Below, piece by piece: positions 24,432-39,400 of a DNA stretch of 64,000 bases (its first letter is position 1; the number at the start of each line of letters is the position of its first letter). Below the pieces are notes generated by a model. That model saw nothing but the letters and a program-made list of their open reading frames with translations, made no database searches and was not told the DNA's origin. Origin of the DNA: Sinonovacula constricta (Eukaryota > Mollusca > Bivalvia > Cardiida > Solecurtidae); the NCBI GenBank assembly GCA_007844125.1, contig CM017558.1:57293147-57357146 (forward strand), written 5' to 3'. The position numbers were made by a program, and so were the translations under genes.

Positions 24432-27400
24432 GTAAGTTGTTTTTCTATAATATTTTCTTTCTCAGTCGGTTTATCATCATTACCTCCTGTGATAGCCCAG
24501 TACTCAGATATAGTACACCGGGTGGGTGTTAGCGAAATCTGTTCATAAGTCCAAAAGATAAATAGGCCGATTTTTGTCTCACCGTTCTTCTTTTTCAAAT
24601 GATCTAAATATTAAATATATGAGAAAATTTGCATTAGTTTAACATTTTTTTAAACATGTTGTAAACACCCGTGTCGCGGAGATACATCGTGCATTGCTAT
24701 GATTACTGTTTGCACGTGCGTGTTTCTTTTTTTGTAATGTACACTTGATTAATATAATTTAAACTAATATATGGAGAAAACAAAATATTGCTATCTTGAG
24801 TCATAACGAATGGTTGAAATACGTTTAATTAGTTAAATAGTGTCCTACTAAATAGTTATTGTATTTAAATATTAAGATATGTATTACTAAACATAAAACA
24901 GCTGAAAGGATATTGGTTTTTACATCAATGTTGACTTTTAAATTATTATTTAGATGTATATCTCCACTTCTTATTGTTCCAAACGACAAATAACAATGCA
25001 CTTTATTGGCATTATTCCATTAATACAATAATTTATTTGATGTAATTGCATTCAACAACATAGTAAACAAATAAAATCTGTATACACAGACATGTTTGTG
25101 TATTATTCTTTGAACTCAAGATGACAGAAGAGTTTTATTTTCCTAGAGTTCTTTAAATATATTTTACAAAAAAACACCTTAATTTGCGTTTAATTATTTT
25201 TAACGATAAAGATGGTTTTTAAACACTATTTAAAAATACCAACGTGGTAATGATTTAATGTTGTTTTATTAAGAAAGATTTGACACTTGATTATAAAATA
25301 GCTCAACGTCATTATTATCGAAAATAAAAAGTACGACTTGAAAAGTTGGGCTATCGTGTTCTGAAAATAACATACAACAGTATACATCAGGAATATGTTT
25401 AATTGACAAAACAAACACCTCGGTGGTAAGTTACAATTTTTAAAGAAAACGACGGAGCGTCAAGCATGTTGTTTATTTCGTGAAAATTAAACGTGCATTA
25501 TGCTCCGGCATAAGCCGAATCCTGACCAAATAGTTCATCAATTAAAAATGGAACTAAATTTAAAAGATTCCTCTCAAATTTACTCCTGTTCAAAGCCGTT
25601 TCTATAAAAGGGCATATTAATAGTCCTTGTCACTATACAGCAAGGATCAATAGTCCTTCACCCCTATATAGCAAGGATACATCTTTAATAATCGCAATAT
25701 ATTGGATATATATTCCTAAATTACAATATAGCAAGGATAAATAGTCAATTATCGAAATATATAGAGGACATATAGTCCAAATCACTATATAGCAAGGATA
25801 CATCTTTAATAATCGCAATATATTGGATATATATTCCTAAATTACAATATAGCAAGGATAAATAGTCAGTTATCGAAATATATAGAGGACATATAGTCCA
25901 AATCACTATATAGCAAGGATACATCTTTAATAATCGCAATATATAGAGGATATATATTCCTAAATTACAATATGGCAAGGATAAATAGTCAATAATCGAA
26001 ATATATAGAGGACATATAGTCCCAATCACTATATAGCAAGGATAAATAATCCCACGTCGCTATATACCAATAGTTCATAATCGCAATATATCGAGGATTA
26101 ATAGTCATCAATCACTATATAATACAGACCAATAGTCGTTAATCACTAACTATCAATGGTAAATAGTCCTTAGTCACTATATAGTAAGGATAAATAATCC
26201 TAAATCATTATAAAACAAGAGGTATGCATAATAATTCATGCATGAGGATCAACATCACTAAAACATTGGGATATGCTAATTGTGTGATAGTGTACACATG
26301 TCGCTCAAAATAATTATTATGCATTTATATTAAAGCAACCTTAAATGCCACTTTTGGGTGATTTTTCCATCAAAATATCGACATTCAATTAAAGATAGGA
26401 AGCAAGGACAGCCCTCTATCTTGTTTTCGTTGCACTTATACAGTCCTGTATAAATATTTATACAATCCCTTAACTACACGCAGAAGCGCGTGTTCACATA
26501 ATTAGTGCCTTTTTGTCGATAACCAACTCAGTGAAATGTTTGTTTACACTAGACATTGATAATTGATAATATTCCCTTTACATATTTTAAAAAATACAGT
26601 TTATTAAATCTCAACGTAAAGCTTAAATTGACACGCACACCCATCATTTATTGAACCTTGTAGACTTTGTCTTAAAACAATAATATCACAACACCAACAA
26701 CATCATAATAATAGCGCCTAAATTATATAAAACACTGACTTGCATATCACTATTCTTAATACAGCTTGATGTATTGTATAAGACAAGAATATTTACTGAT
26801 ATATAATACATGGTATCAAACATTTAGAAATATAAAGGGGCTTTTTTATTATAAAGCAAATTTCTAGTTTTTGCCTTAGCTGACAACTCTCAACCGTATT
26901 CGGGTACTGAAATATACAAAGCAGATGTGTACGCATACTATGAATGGGCAGGTAACATGTTCAAGATATATACACAATAATATAAGTGCATGCAGTTAAG
27001 TTACATTTAAAATTACATATTGTGTGCATAAAAACAAAAACAAAAACAAAAAATGATGTTCTATCATGCAAGTTCTACCATTTTAGTTCAATGTTACTGG
27101 AAAGTTAAAAATGTATATAACTTAATTTGGTGTACATCTAAGTGGAGAAATCATGTACGTAAGTAATTGGCTTTCTTATCTATATGCACGGCATTCCGTT
27201 TTTTAAGGAACCATTTCAAGAGGTGTTTGTTTTTTGGCGGTTTCTGTTGTTGTTGTTTTTTATTGTTGCTATTGTTACTATAAATAAGACAACCTCTTCC
27301 AATATTTGTTAAGGTGTAAATATATATACATTTTTATCATTTTGATAAGCTAGTAATGTATTTTATGTAAAACCTTTCTATGCTTATCAGAAAGTTGATA

Positions 27401-30400
27401 ATGTCTCAAGACATTATTTTAATTCCAGTTCTTATCTTTCTAGGCTCTTTAAGGGAAACAAAAGAACTTCATGTATAAGCATGTGTTGTTTTAACTTAAC
27501 TTTTGTTGTTTTATCTTAACAAAGTTAAGTTTTGTATGTTTTAATATAAGCCCAACATATATTTGGGGAGTGACGAAAGTGAAATGTTTTAGATCTTGTG
27601 GCTCTACAAGTTCATCTGATTTATGAATGACAAGTTTTCCTTTATAATGCCTTTGAAGTTGTCTATAATTTATGCTTGAAGTTAAGTATTGTGTTTGAAA
27701 TGAAATTTATGTATTGTCTCTTTCTTGAAGGAAGAAATGACTCATTTGAAACAATGCAAACTTAGTTACAACAACAAACTGAACATAGAAATACAATAAT
27801 GCGAATGACTTAGATCTTATATCGCTAGATAATGGACGCAATCATAATACAGCATGGCATAAAATAATGTATATTAACTATGAATCCCAATTTCGATCTG
27901 TTTTTTATAGGCTGTCCTTTGTTTATTAAATTCTTCATTATAATCAAAATGCTACTTGTAGCAAATACATGTAGTTGATGTAATTATAATTGTTATCGAT
28001 TAAACTGAGGATAGATCAAGTGTCTCATATACTTCCGGAAATTACACAAACACAGTGTGCATTGACAAAATCAAATGTAAACAAATAAACAAGCCCGCAT
28101 TCTTTTTGTACTTTATATTTTCATATCTGACAAAGTATGTCCCTTTTGTTATATGTAAGGGCCATTTAACTCTATGACATTATAATGCAGGTATTAGGTA
28201 TGGTACTAGAAGGTACGAAATGACCCGTAATCAACCTGGGTTGATAAAATACGGTGGATGTATCTGTCAGGAGTAAACTATCATCGGTATAGAAGGGTGG
28301 CTAGTAACTTTATCATAGATAGAACGATACTTATCAATTTTCTACGCTGCATGTAGATTTATTTAGCTGCATACCGGTCTATATATATAGTCGTCTGCCC
28401 ACCCGATTGGCGAATGGTTGTTATATAAACCGTGTTATGTTTAAAGAGATCGAAACACGCCAATGAAACTTCTTTTACTCTCAAATAATATATAAGTGAG
28501 ATATCAAATTTGATTTGGTTTATAAACAATTTAGATATTGAAATATAAGAACGGGTTTATTTATTTGGTTTAACAGTAACAAACTATGGAAATTATCAAT
28601 TATGTTTAGTTTGAAACATTGGCATGCACGTATTAGAAGTTGTAAAATACAATTATGATGAAATGCAAAACTAAAATAAAAAGCTATGCATGTTTCTTCA
28701 TTGACTCACAGATAAATTTACCTTATTTAACACTTCATTGCCATTTAAACACCGTGTTCATATTTTTATAGTACGATGTAAGACAATGAATTATATCACA
28801 ATGTCAAACAGCCTCGAAAGGTGCCATTTGAAGAACGAGATAGTCCAGTTGTAGGATCAACCGGTCCGTGGTTCTAATCTCAGTCTGGTCATCGCTTTAT
28901 ATCCTTAAGTTCGAAACTTACCTAGAAATATGCCTCTCTACTGTATAAATGTGTATCGGCGACGGTTATTTGGGGGTAATGTAGCACTTTCTGTACAGAA
29001 TGCCGGCTGTCATAGTACGGGCATATGATACTATAAGATAATGTGGTGGTGGATGAGGTGAGGTGTTGAGCTGTGTATCGGCTGAACAGCAATAGCTTGA
29101 AAGTATACTTAAACTTAGTATTACTATTTCTTTTTGGCCTTTGAACATTCAGAAGCATTCGAATTCAATAACATTGCGCAATTGACCTATAATCCTACAT
29201 TAAATTTCCTTGACCAGGTTTTAAGACGGCCAGTTTTTAACTAAATATAGAAGATTTGCACGCTTTTCAAACAGATGAAAAATTAACATCGTATTTAAAC
29301 AAAAGGTATGTGGTTATAAGTGCAGATTTTCTTCGATCACTTGTTGGTTTGAAAACCTATACTTCTCACACATTGCATTTATAAGTTCGATGAAGACATC
29401 TGGTCTAAGGGTACATTGTCTAGCATAAATATCATGTAATTAGTATACATGTATACATATCGACATATTTACGAGAATTATTAAATATTCTTTTGCGTAC
29501 AGTTGATTCGAATACGGTTTCTTAATATTTTATTAAGTTCTCTGAAAGAATATTTGTTCATTGTCTTTTTTTAACATATACATTTTTATCGTATCAAAAT
29601 AAATAATGTACAAATACACCTTCATTGAATAAATCGCTCCGCAGACAGAAGTAAGGATGATAAGCATGAGTATCAAAATTCGGGTAGGCCGGGTCCTTGA
29701 CTCATAACCCCTTTAAAACATTGACCCCTCAGCGCGGGAGTTCGAGTCCCGGTTGTAACGAGAACTTTCATGGGAGGAGGTCTTGTAACTGACATTCAAT
29801 GTGCGCCTGTTGTTTTACCCAGGCATGTGTCTGTGTTGCTTCATTTTCCATTATATTGTGTCCCAATGTGTATATTGTGCAAGCCACAGAGAAAAACAAA
29901 ACACTCTAAAATGGTACATTTGTACTATTTTACATCTCTGGTTTCAGCCTGACTGATATTGGTTGTTATGCAAGGTTGTACATTTTCAGGGTTATTTAAA
30001 TGGATGTGGTATCCATTATGTGTTTGTAACATGCTATTACCGTGAAGGCAGTCCTGTTTGCGATTCAATGGCTTACTGTTTTCAGATGACAGAGCGATTG
30101 TTGATGGAAATTTTATCCCACAAAATAAAACTAACAAAGAAAGGTATAGCGAAACATTTTATAGTATATTCGAACGCATCACAAATTGGCAAACAGATAA
30201 ATTGATACATTAACGCATCACCGTTTCGTTAAGTGATATTTATTGTTAATTACCAAAAGATAACGGTGCGTCTTACTAATGTATATGACGAGACTACCTA
30301 GTTGATATACATGCCCGAACGATTCAATAAGAACGTTTATAAGTTGAAATCTTTGCTATCATCACGCCTCCTAAAAGGTTTTAAAACATATTGTTCACCA

Positions 30401-33400
30401 GACTGCCGGGAAAAAAATGAGAATCTTTGTTTTTATTTGTTTATGTGTGATGATTTCAAAGAAGTAATATATGCAAGATTGTTTAAGATTTTTATGGTTT
30501 ATTTGATTGATTTATTTAAAAATATTAAAGCATAGTTTGAATCGGCGTGTAATGTGATAGACTACACAAGTCACCATCGTCTTCACAACTTAAAACGGAA
30601 ACCATAACGCTAACCACAGTTACTATGTATCTTCAGCCACGTATCAGACTGAAATATTTTGCAAACAAAGCAACTTTGATTTACATTTATTGAATTCGTA
30701 TTAAATGAGAATATAAGTTGAGACCAATCAGCAGTTTTACACCCGGGTCCGAGTGGTTAGGGTTGCCGACTTGTAACTTCTAAGTCCATCAAGGCGTGGG
30801 TTCGATGTCCCTGTTATGTGGATAGGTTTTCCAGCTAACCTGCGGGGTGCTGATGGTTCTACCCAGACATAAGTATAATTTAGACATGGATATCGCTATA
30901 TCACCATAATTGTGACGGTGCGAAGCGGCAACATCAAACAAAAATCAGAGTAACTGTGGTTAGTGGGATGTTTGTCCCCCAAAACACTGAGCGGGCACTT
31001 TGTTCTGCAGTCTCAACAAACAAAACCTACAACAATAGTTCTTGTTAAGGTATAAGCTTGGCATTCATTTCATTTTTAAAGAAGAAAAAAATCAATGTTT
31101 CATACGACATGCATTTACAATTGAAATGTCACAAGTAACATTTACGTACATATGTTTTTATCGGTACCAGCGCCAGATTTATTATTTCAATGAACACCGT
31201 CTGATCAAAGGACTGAAAGTGTGTTAGTGGGTCAAACTGCCAATAAAACGCTGCGGTTTGGTGCTGACAGTTTTCGGTCGTTCAGATCACGTAATATCTG
31301 TATTACGAGACGTATGTATCAAAACGGTCACAGTCGCCAACTTTAAACTTAACCCCGTATCCCCATACTACTATATCCATCCCCTCACCGCGTGGGTTCG
31401 AGTCCTGTTCGGTACGAGAACTTTCATGTATTTAGGTCTTCCAGCTTACCTGCGGTGCCAGTTGTGGTTCTATCAAGACATTTGTCTGTACTCTTCATAT
31501 GCTAATCATAGTTGGACGTTGCCAGTACAGTCATGATTGTGTCGGTACGATGTATCAGCATACTTAACCAAACCTATATCTGGATTACATTCTACGACAA
31601 ATCACCAAGTAGCAATTATACGAGCTCATCAAGTGTTCATATTTACATTACATTCCAAAGTGACTAGTTTATCAAAACATTCATTTCACGATGAATTGGC
31701 GCGGGCAATGCCATGCTCCTATACAAGGATATCTATCCGGAGAGCAAGGTCTCCATGTTTACACCGTGCAACTGAGTACCACTTTGGGGAACAATGTATT
31801 CTCTATTGGACAAGAAATACAATCGAAACAAAAGATACGTCCACGCATTGTATGGATACAGGGATAGACTCGGAAAGAGAAACTGTAAAAAAAGAAGTCG
31901 GGAAAGGGATGGGGAAATAAGTAAAAAGAGAAATAAAAAGAAGCCATGTGTAAAACAAAAGTTGAACTAGGAGAAAACAAACATATCAAATCAAAGCAGA
32001 AGGTTAAGGACGCGGTGGCGAATGAAATTGAGTGACCAAACTACATTCAGTCCCTGAGGCAGGCAGACGTAAGACGGACGGACGCACAGACAGACAGACA
32101 GGCTCTCAGTCGGGCAGTTGGGCGGACGGATGGATGGACGAACAGGCAGACAGACAGACAGATGAACAGACAGATGGGCAGACGGATGGACAGAGGGGCT
32201 TCAGAAGTAAGGCGGGCAGGCTGGCAGACATATAAAGATATTTATGTGTTTGTAATTTGTGTCTGTAAAAGCGTGAGCTCTTATGTGCACGAACTTTTAT
32301 TATGCTAATTAAATAATTTCGATAAAAAACGTCAAATGAGCAACTCCATACATTCAATTTAAATTGACCTGCAACGAAAAGTGCATCGGTAGAAGACTTT
32401 CTAAAGAGTTGAGTAAGGATTATCTGAAAAACCGTCTGCCTGAGTTATTGAATACATTCTTATCACTGTTGGAGAGTAAGTATGTAATTGCAATGCTTTA
32501 ATTTCATGTGTACAAATTTATCCTGCATTATTATTTAACACACAATTTTACGATATGATCTTTAGAAATACTGCATAGTTATTGCAAAATTAAGTATTGA
32601 AAGTTGGTATTGAGAGTCCAGTCTGACATATTGTGTTGTTGTTGATGTTGTTTGTGTCATATTCTTAATTATTCAAAATCTTGCAATATATAACAATCGC
32701 TTTTGTGTGAAACAACTGGAATAAAAGCCTTTCGAATGGAAAAAAACACGTCATTGTGACACAAGAGATAATGATTAACACAGATGCTAGGTGCTAGTTA
32801 TTTAATATTGATGTCGTTTATCTAAGTTCGATCGATTGTTTTGAAAATGTCCAAGCTCTTGATTTTAAGTTACTATGTTATGCATTAGGTAAATTACATT
32901 GAAAACTATGCCAGGGCTGTGTTTGGGGTAGGAGAAAATACATACATTCGCAAGTTACATTCATTTTTTAATCATGTTATGTTTGCAATTTAATCTGCTT
33001 ATAATCGGATAGGACATCATGCTAACTTAACAGGTATAAGAAATGTTATATAACAAATTAAATTGAAACAAACTACTTGACGTTTATTTAAATGCGAATT
33101 AAGGACACTGTTTTTCCTTGTTATCTATAAACAGTTTCAGTGAATGATTGAACGATAAGCATATGGACACATAGAAAGAAGAACACGAAGCAGTCATGTT
33201 ACACTAACATGTTGTAAACAAGTTGTAAACAAGTTTAAAATAGAAATAGAGGAATACTACAAATGACCATGTTGATGAAGTCATAACATATTTTTCTGAT
33301 TTAATATATTTAATATAAGAACTGAATAAACACGCACAGATGATCGCATGCAAGCATTGTCACTAGCACGCACGCACGCACGCACGCACGCACTCACTCA

Positions 33401-36400
33401 GTAAATACATCAAATACGCGCATTTTTACAGTTTTCTGTTTCGTAAAGGTTAGCAGTTTGCTTTGGATATGAAAGTAGACGACGTAAAATTGTTTGAATA
33501 AAAAGTCGCTCTGTACTCTATGGGGTAGTACTAATGTCGGGGTTAGATTCAAGCGAGATAGACAGCGTCAACAACTTGTGCCTGTCACTTGATGTCACAA
33601 GTTACGGTCGGGGTTTTGATCGAATCGTAGGAAAAACAAACGAAACAACTATAAAAATACGTCGATGGTTTACAGATAGTTGTAGTCCCGTACATGTGTA
33701 TGTTGTCTCTGTAATTAAAGTGTAACAAAATTGGAAAAATGTGTTGTTAATTATTAAGCGATGTCTAATTGTGGCGCTTCCACAAAAGAGGAATTTTTAT
33801 GTACGCAAATTGTAGCAGACGAAAGACGTATTTATGCAAATAAGCCGTTTGTATAGATGTAGCAGCTTTACAAATTATGCTGGGTACTTTTTCAGTAAAT
33901 AAAATGTAACTTACACTAGTTGTGTAAAAGGTCAGTGAAGTAGACAGATTTGGCCCCACTATAGATACACAATGGTTTGTTCACTTAGTTAAATGTAACA
34001 AATGTTAAAATAATAAGAATGAAATATAATTTTTGTTTATTGGGTTTATCGTCCCACCAACAGTATTTCAGTTATCTGGAGACGGTAAGTTATATATTAT
34101 ACCAAGGCTATATATACCATGCAGTTAAGTTACTCAGGCAATCGATAAATGTATATGTTGCTCGTACCACGCTACAGGAATGAGGCTCGTTCTTTAAGGG
34201 TACCAATGAATCAAAAAGTTTAAAATTAAAACACACAAAGCAACAACAACACACACAACAACAGCAAACAAACTGCTAAACATTTACGAGAAAGAATGTA
34301 AATATATCGTTCATATGATAGACGAATGAGGCTTCTTATAGTGTTGTTTATGTTTCTGACATTCTTAAAAAGGTGACATAATAAAAAACTGTTCAAACAA
34401 TGTTTTGTATGTTTTGACATATACACCTCGCCGACACCATTACAGCAATCTTTATTTAAAGAGACAATTATTAATCGTACAAAAAACAAACATCCCTTTT
34501 TCAATCAGTTAAACACTGGGGACTTTATGGTAGATGTTTATCTTGAAGTCTTCAAATATATCATTATACTTGTAAATGTCATAGATCTAGGTGACGTTTC
34601 GGGTCTTTCACGTTTATGAATAAGCTTATCAAAACATCGCAGAAAGTAAATTGAAAAAGTTTACGTGGTCTGTCATTTGACTATTTTTTGAATGAAATAT
34701 TATAGTGTGCAACGATGTCATCTACGCCTCAGCCAATCAAAACACGCCTGTATATAAATTAGCATCCGCTCACGCCAGAGGGAGTCTTGTTCATAGATTT
34801 CATTTTGTTTCGAAATATTGTAACCTATAAATGCATGAATAGGGTTGGCCAGCCAGTTACTTTAACTTTAAAGTTTACTTTTTCCATAAAATATGAGTGA
34901 TGCAAACATTTAATTAATTTCATAGAAAAGAGGTTCGGATGTTATGGGATAATTCGTATGGATGTGTAAATAAATCCAGTAATGATGAATCAGCATAATT
35001 GTTTTCTTTCTATTTTATGCTGTCTTAACACTTTTATAGACGATTAAAAATTCACCTCGTTTTATTGACGATTCGTTTGAATTGTAAGTCGTATGTTACA
35101 TAATTATTGATTTTCGTCCCACCAGCAATCTTTGTTATCCTGATACGGTATTCACTTGAAGCGTATATAATTCTGCCTTTAACGTGAATTTCATGCCGTG
35201 AACACATTCATAAGACCACTAACTGTCACAATAGCCTGACACCTTTTTACGACTTTATTTGGCGTTGTTCGGGATCACCACCTTTAACGGCTGTCTCTGT
35301 CTTTTACTGCTTTGGTAATTTAGCTATGAAAACATAAGATATTATAAGAAGTATAAGTATGTCATCTACACTGCAAATCAAGCAAGACATTTGATGAAAT
35401 ATAATTCACTTATCCTATCTACATTTTTAAGAAAAACCCAGTATGTCAGAATGGCTGGACTTTGCTTGGTACTGTAATCTCAGTTTGGGTCAATAGTAGT
35501 TTATAGTAGTTTTTAGTCACCACTTGTATTGGCCAGTATTTCTTTTATTATTGTTATTTAGCTCTCAAAATTTTGAAATATCATTCATAGAGGGATGTTT
35601 TTATTGCTCATGAAAAAGTTAACCGCCTTATTGCCGGGATTATAATATTTCTTTGCGTAGACTTATTTTATTACATCTCACCAACTTGTTAGGGAAATTT
35701 TTGTTTATTTGCCGCTAGCTTTTGGAGATGGCGCCTTTATATAATTTGTTGCATTAAATATTTATTCCACTTGAACTTAGATCACCTCTAGCAAATCTAT
35801 TTTAAGAAAGTGATAATTTTTTAATTAAATTCTCAAATGATTAAAACAATAATACAACTTCTTGAAAGGGTCTTGTCAATCTGTCCATACTTAATTATTT
35901 GGTCTAAAATTGCTTCATAAGGGTGATTGGACGTTTTTTTGCATAGACCTTTTAACTTGTGTCCGTACCAGTCCTGACGAGGTCGGGAGAACCCAAGGGC
36001 GATTCTGTCCGACGCCGACTTCACAATAGTACCATTTACCGACTCTACGTGAGTGTTAATTACTCATTTACATAAAGTGTCGGGTTCATAGTATAGTGAA
36101 CTGGTACCGCGCCGTACCGAGATGGGATCTAAAACCCGTCTGCGACAGTACCTGCCGGTTAATCCCGGGTGTAAACAGTCAATGAACGCTTGAAGGAAAA
36201 CTAGTCCAGTGACGTGATACGTGAAGCAATGTCAGGTTTATCAGAACAAGAGAAAGTTGAAAGTACATAAGAGATTTGACTGCTCGTCTCTTAAACACAT
36301 TTTACTTCAAGCGTTATGTCTGCTTTTTTTTCTCTAAAGTGAAAGCTTCTGTTTAATTAAATATGGAAGAGTGGAAGCTGTTCACCCGTGGGGGCGGTGT

Positions 36401-39400
36401 TGTTCCTTCAGACTCGAATCTCCCAATAATCCACCTATGCCTGATAGGTTGGTACTAGAGGGTCATAATTGAATGACAGCTGTTTTTTTTTTCAGTAGGA
36501 ACATTGAAAAGAATGCACATTTTTCCTTTAGAGAGTTACCGACTTTTTCCTGGATTTTTTGTTATAGTAGGGTTTTCACACAAGTAGTGGATGATGCAAT
36601 GACAAGATACAACTATTTAGAAAGTTGTCGATTGTTTGGTTACGATTGCAGACTAGTTCAGCAAAGTCTTCAGTGCAATCTCCTGGTTCGATCAATCGCC
36701 GAAAAGGTATACAGTGTTACCTTTGATTGTGAGTTTTTGCCATTACAACTATTTTATCAACGTTATCATTATTGTACTTTATTAAACATCTGCCAATCAA
36801 ATTGCTGTCAAGTGAACCATATATTAACTTAATTGCTTGCCAGTCGTGACACATGTGTCCCCTTTGTTGTCAACACTGAATCATTTCATCGAACCGATAT
36901 TAAATAAACAATGACATGGTTAACCGTTTGTAATGTATAATTGTAATCATGAATCATATGGGTTGATGTCCTGGTGAATTTTATTTTCTTGACTAGATTT
37001 TATCAATTTACCCCACATATTGTGAGCAACTAATCAACATCTTTCAGAATGGCTTTTAGTTTTCTTTCTTCGTCAAGTTACCTTGCTTCTTCTTTCTTGT
37101 CTGGCTTGGGTTATTATTATTATATTTCTACCCCTTGTCGCACGTCTGTTTCGTCTTACCATATTTCTCTTCATTCCCTACCGGACCTTATGCGCAATCG
37201 GTAGAGCGTTTGCTCCAGGTACGGGAGGCCCCGGGTTGATCCAGACATACCAAAGTCGTAAAAAATGGTAGTGGAATAGCTCCCTTGCTTACGCTCAAGC
37301 AAATATAAGGGTAGTTTTACGACTGGTTGGCCCGGTGCCAGGATAATGTGACTGGGTGTGGTATCATGTCTGGTTTCCACGGCATGATATACACAGTGAA
37401 GGCAGCACTATATCTGCCTCAAATGGACACCGTCTCCCCAGATAACTGAAATACTGTTGGTTGGACGATGAACCCAATAACAAATCTTTATCCCCATTAT
37501 ATAACATTGGTCTATCTCTTCTCCTTTTCTTCTTCCTGTTCTACTTCTCACTGACCATGTTTTTTTCCGTGTGATTGCTATTTAACTCTGTATCATATTT
37601 CTCCATTTCCTCCCAATTATGCAACATTTTCTTACATTCTCGACCCGTTTTCTTCTCCACCCACCCCATTTCTTCATATTCTTTTTAACTGGCGACGCAA
37701 ACGAACACTTTTCCACGCACAAACACAAGATTCATGGCTCAAATCACCACTTACTCGTTGACAACGGATCCAACTTTATCTGAAGCGTTTTCTTTTAAAA
37801 AGCGAAAAGCGATTTGCCCTCTCCCCGCCCCCCTCGTGTCAGGTTTCATGTTCACGATAGTTTCACTAACAATGTTTATTCTCAAGGCATCGCTCGTCAA
37901 TGCATGCGCATAGCGGTGCACAAGTGGCGACTAATAGTTTAGATAAATTGTCGAGATATCGCCGACTGACATCCGACACTAGCCATTGTGCTACCGTCCC
38001 CGGTCCCAGGGACAATCAACTGACATTTTAAGAGTCAGATTCTTGTTTGCAACTTGTAATTAACATTTCTCAGAGACGAGATTTAAGTGGGATTTTACAA
38101 GATACATCATTAAAGTACAGCCATGGGTCTTGTGTTAGCTTGTACATATAACAGTTGAGTCGTGCCCTTCCCGTATTTCTTATCTTTGCAATTGTCGTTG
38201 TTATTGTTGCTGTTTGTAGTCTTTCACTTAATTCCCACGTTAATTTTGTCCTCAATTTACCACTTAGCTATTAGGTTGTTTTCATTAAAAAAATCTGCAA
38301 TATCTCTATTTCACGAATATGTTTTACCTTCAGCATGTTTCTCATTACTTTTACTTGAACAACATGCTTATTTTCCTTATTCTTTTTCTGCATCATATGT
38401 GTTTGTTTTTATCTTGTTCCAATCAGATTTGATTTTATCTATCTTTCTAACTTAGCTTTAAAATACCTGCTCACGCCGTATGCACGAATATTAAGGTTTT
38501 TTTCAAGCTTACCGCTGCATGTGTTTTAACAAATAAAAAATTACAAAGAATTACACTGTATCTAGTACAAGTACAAATATTATTGTATTAAAACTATAGC
38601 ATACAATTTATTGTACATTATTTAATTATTTAACTATCAAACATTAACAGTTAACGTACAAATACTTCGTTTATAAAATATACACTATAAATTCTATACA
38701 TGCTATATACAACAGTTTACATAACAGTACAGATAAACGGGCTGGGCAGTTTCTGAAGAGCACATTAAAACGTACATTTCTTCGTCAGTCATGGTATATA
38801 CTATTAATTATATTCTTACACTGTATTAAGCTATACTTTTTATAACGTATTTATGCCTGTACGCTCATTTTTTTAAGAAATACGATGTTAGCACAGCAGA
38901 TAAGATAGGACGAGACCAACATCTTGTCCAATATGCACATAAAGCAGATAACGATATGTAATTTTCATTGCGATAAGATGATAGTGGTAAAGTTAGAGGG
39001 ATATCAAATACATGTAGATTTAGTCAACGATCAATAGTTGTAGGTCAGCTGGTATTAATATTATAACTATCAATCATATCTCATGGAATTAAATCGAAAA
39101 TTTTATTTAACTTTGTGGAACTTTGCATACATTTCATGATTTGTTTACAAAGCCTAAAATGGGCAGAGACAGTAGATGTTTTTCTTCAAAACAGATTTGT
39201 GAAACATCAACAATGCACTCATGTTTATTATGTATGCGCCAATTGCAAACCAAGTTCTAAATAAATTTCAGATCAATTATATAGCATGTAGGCGTACAGT
39301 TATACAGATACGAATGTTTCGACTAATATAGCTAGCACATTACCACAAAAATATCGCAAAACAACAATAACATCATATTCAGCAACAGTAATCCATGTGT

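Noticed and set aside
25633..26029. Repeated Tyr/Ile-rich open frames on the - strand
   Set aside because: They follow the 121-bp satellite periodicity and have no coding features.
30738..30810. Functional tRNA gene
   Set aside because: A- and B-box motifs are present, but the acceptor stem does not close and the downstream body matches other SINE-like copies.
31537..31920. 127-codon open frame
   Set aside because: It adjoins a SINE-like copy and a purine-rich stretch, has no family similarity, and shows no splice context.
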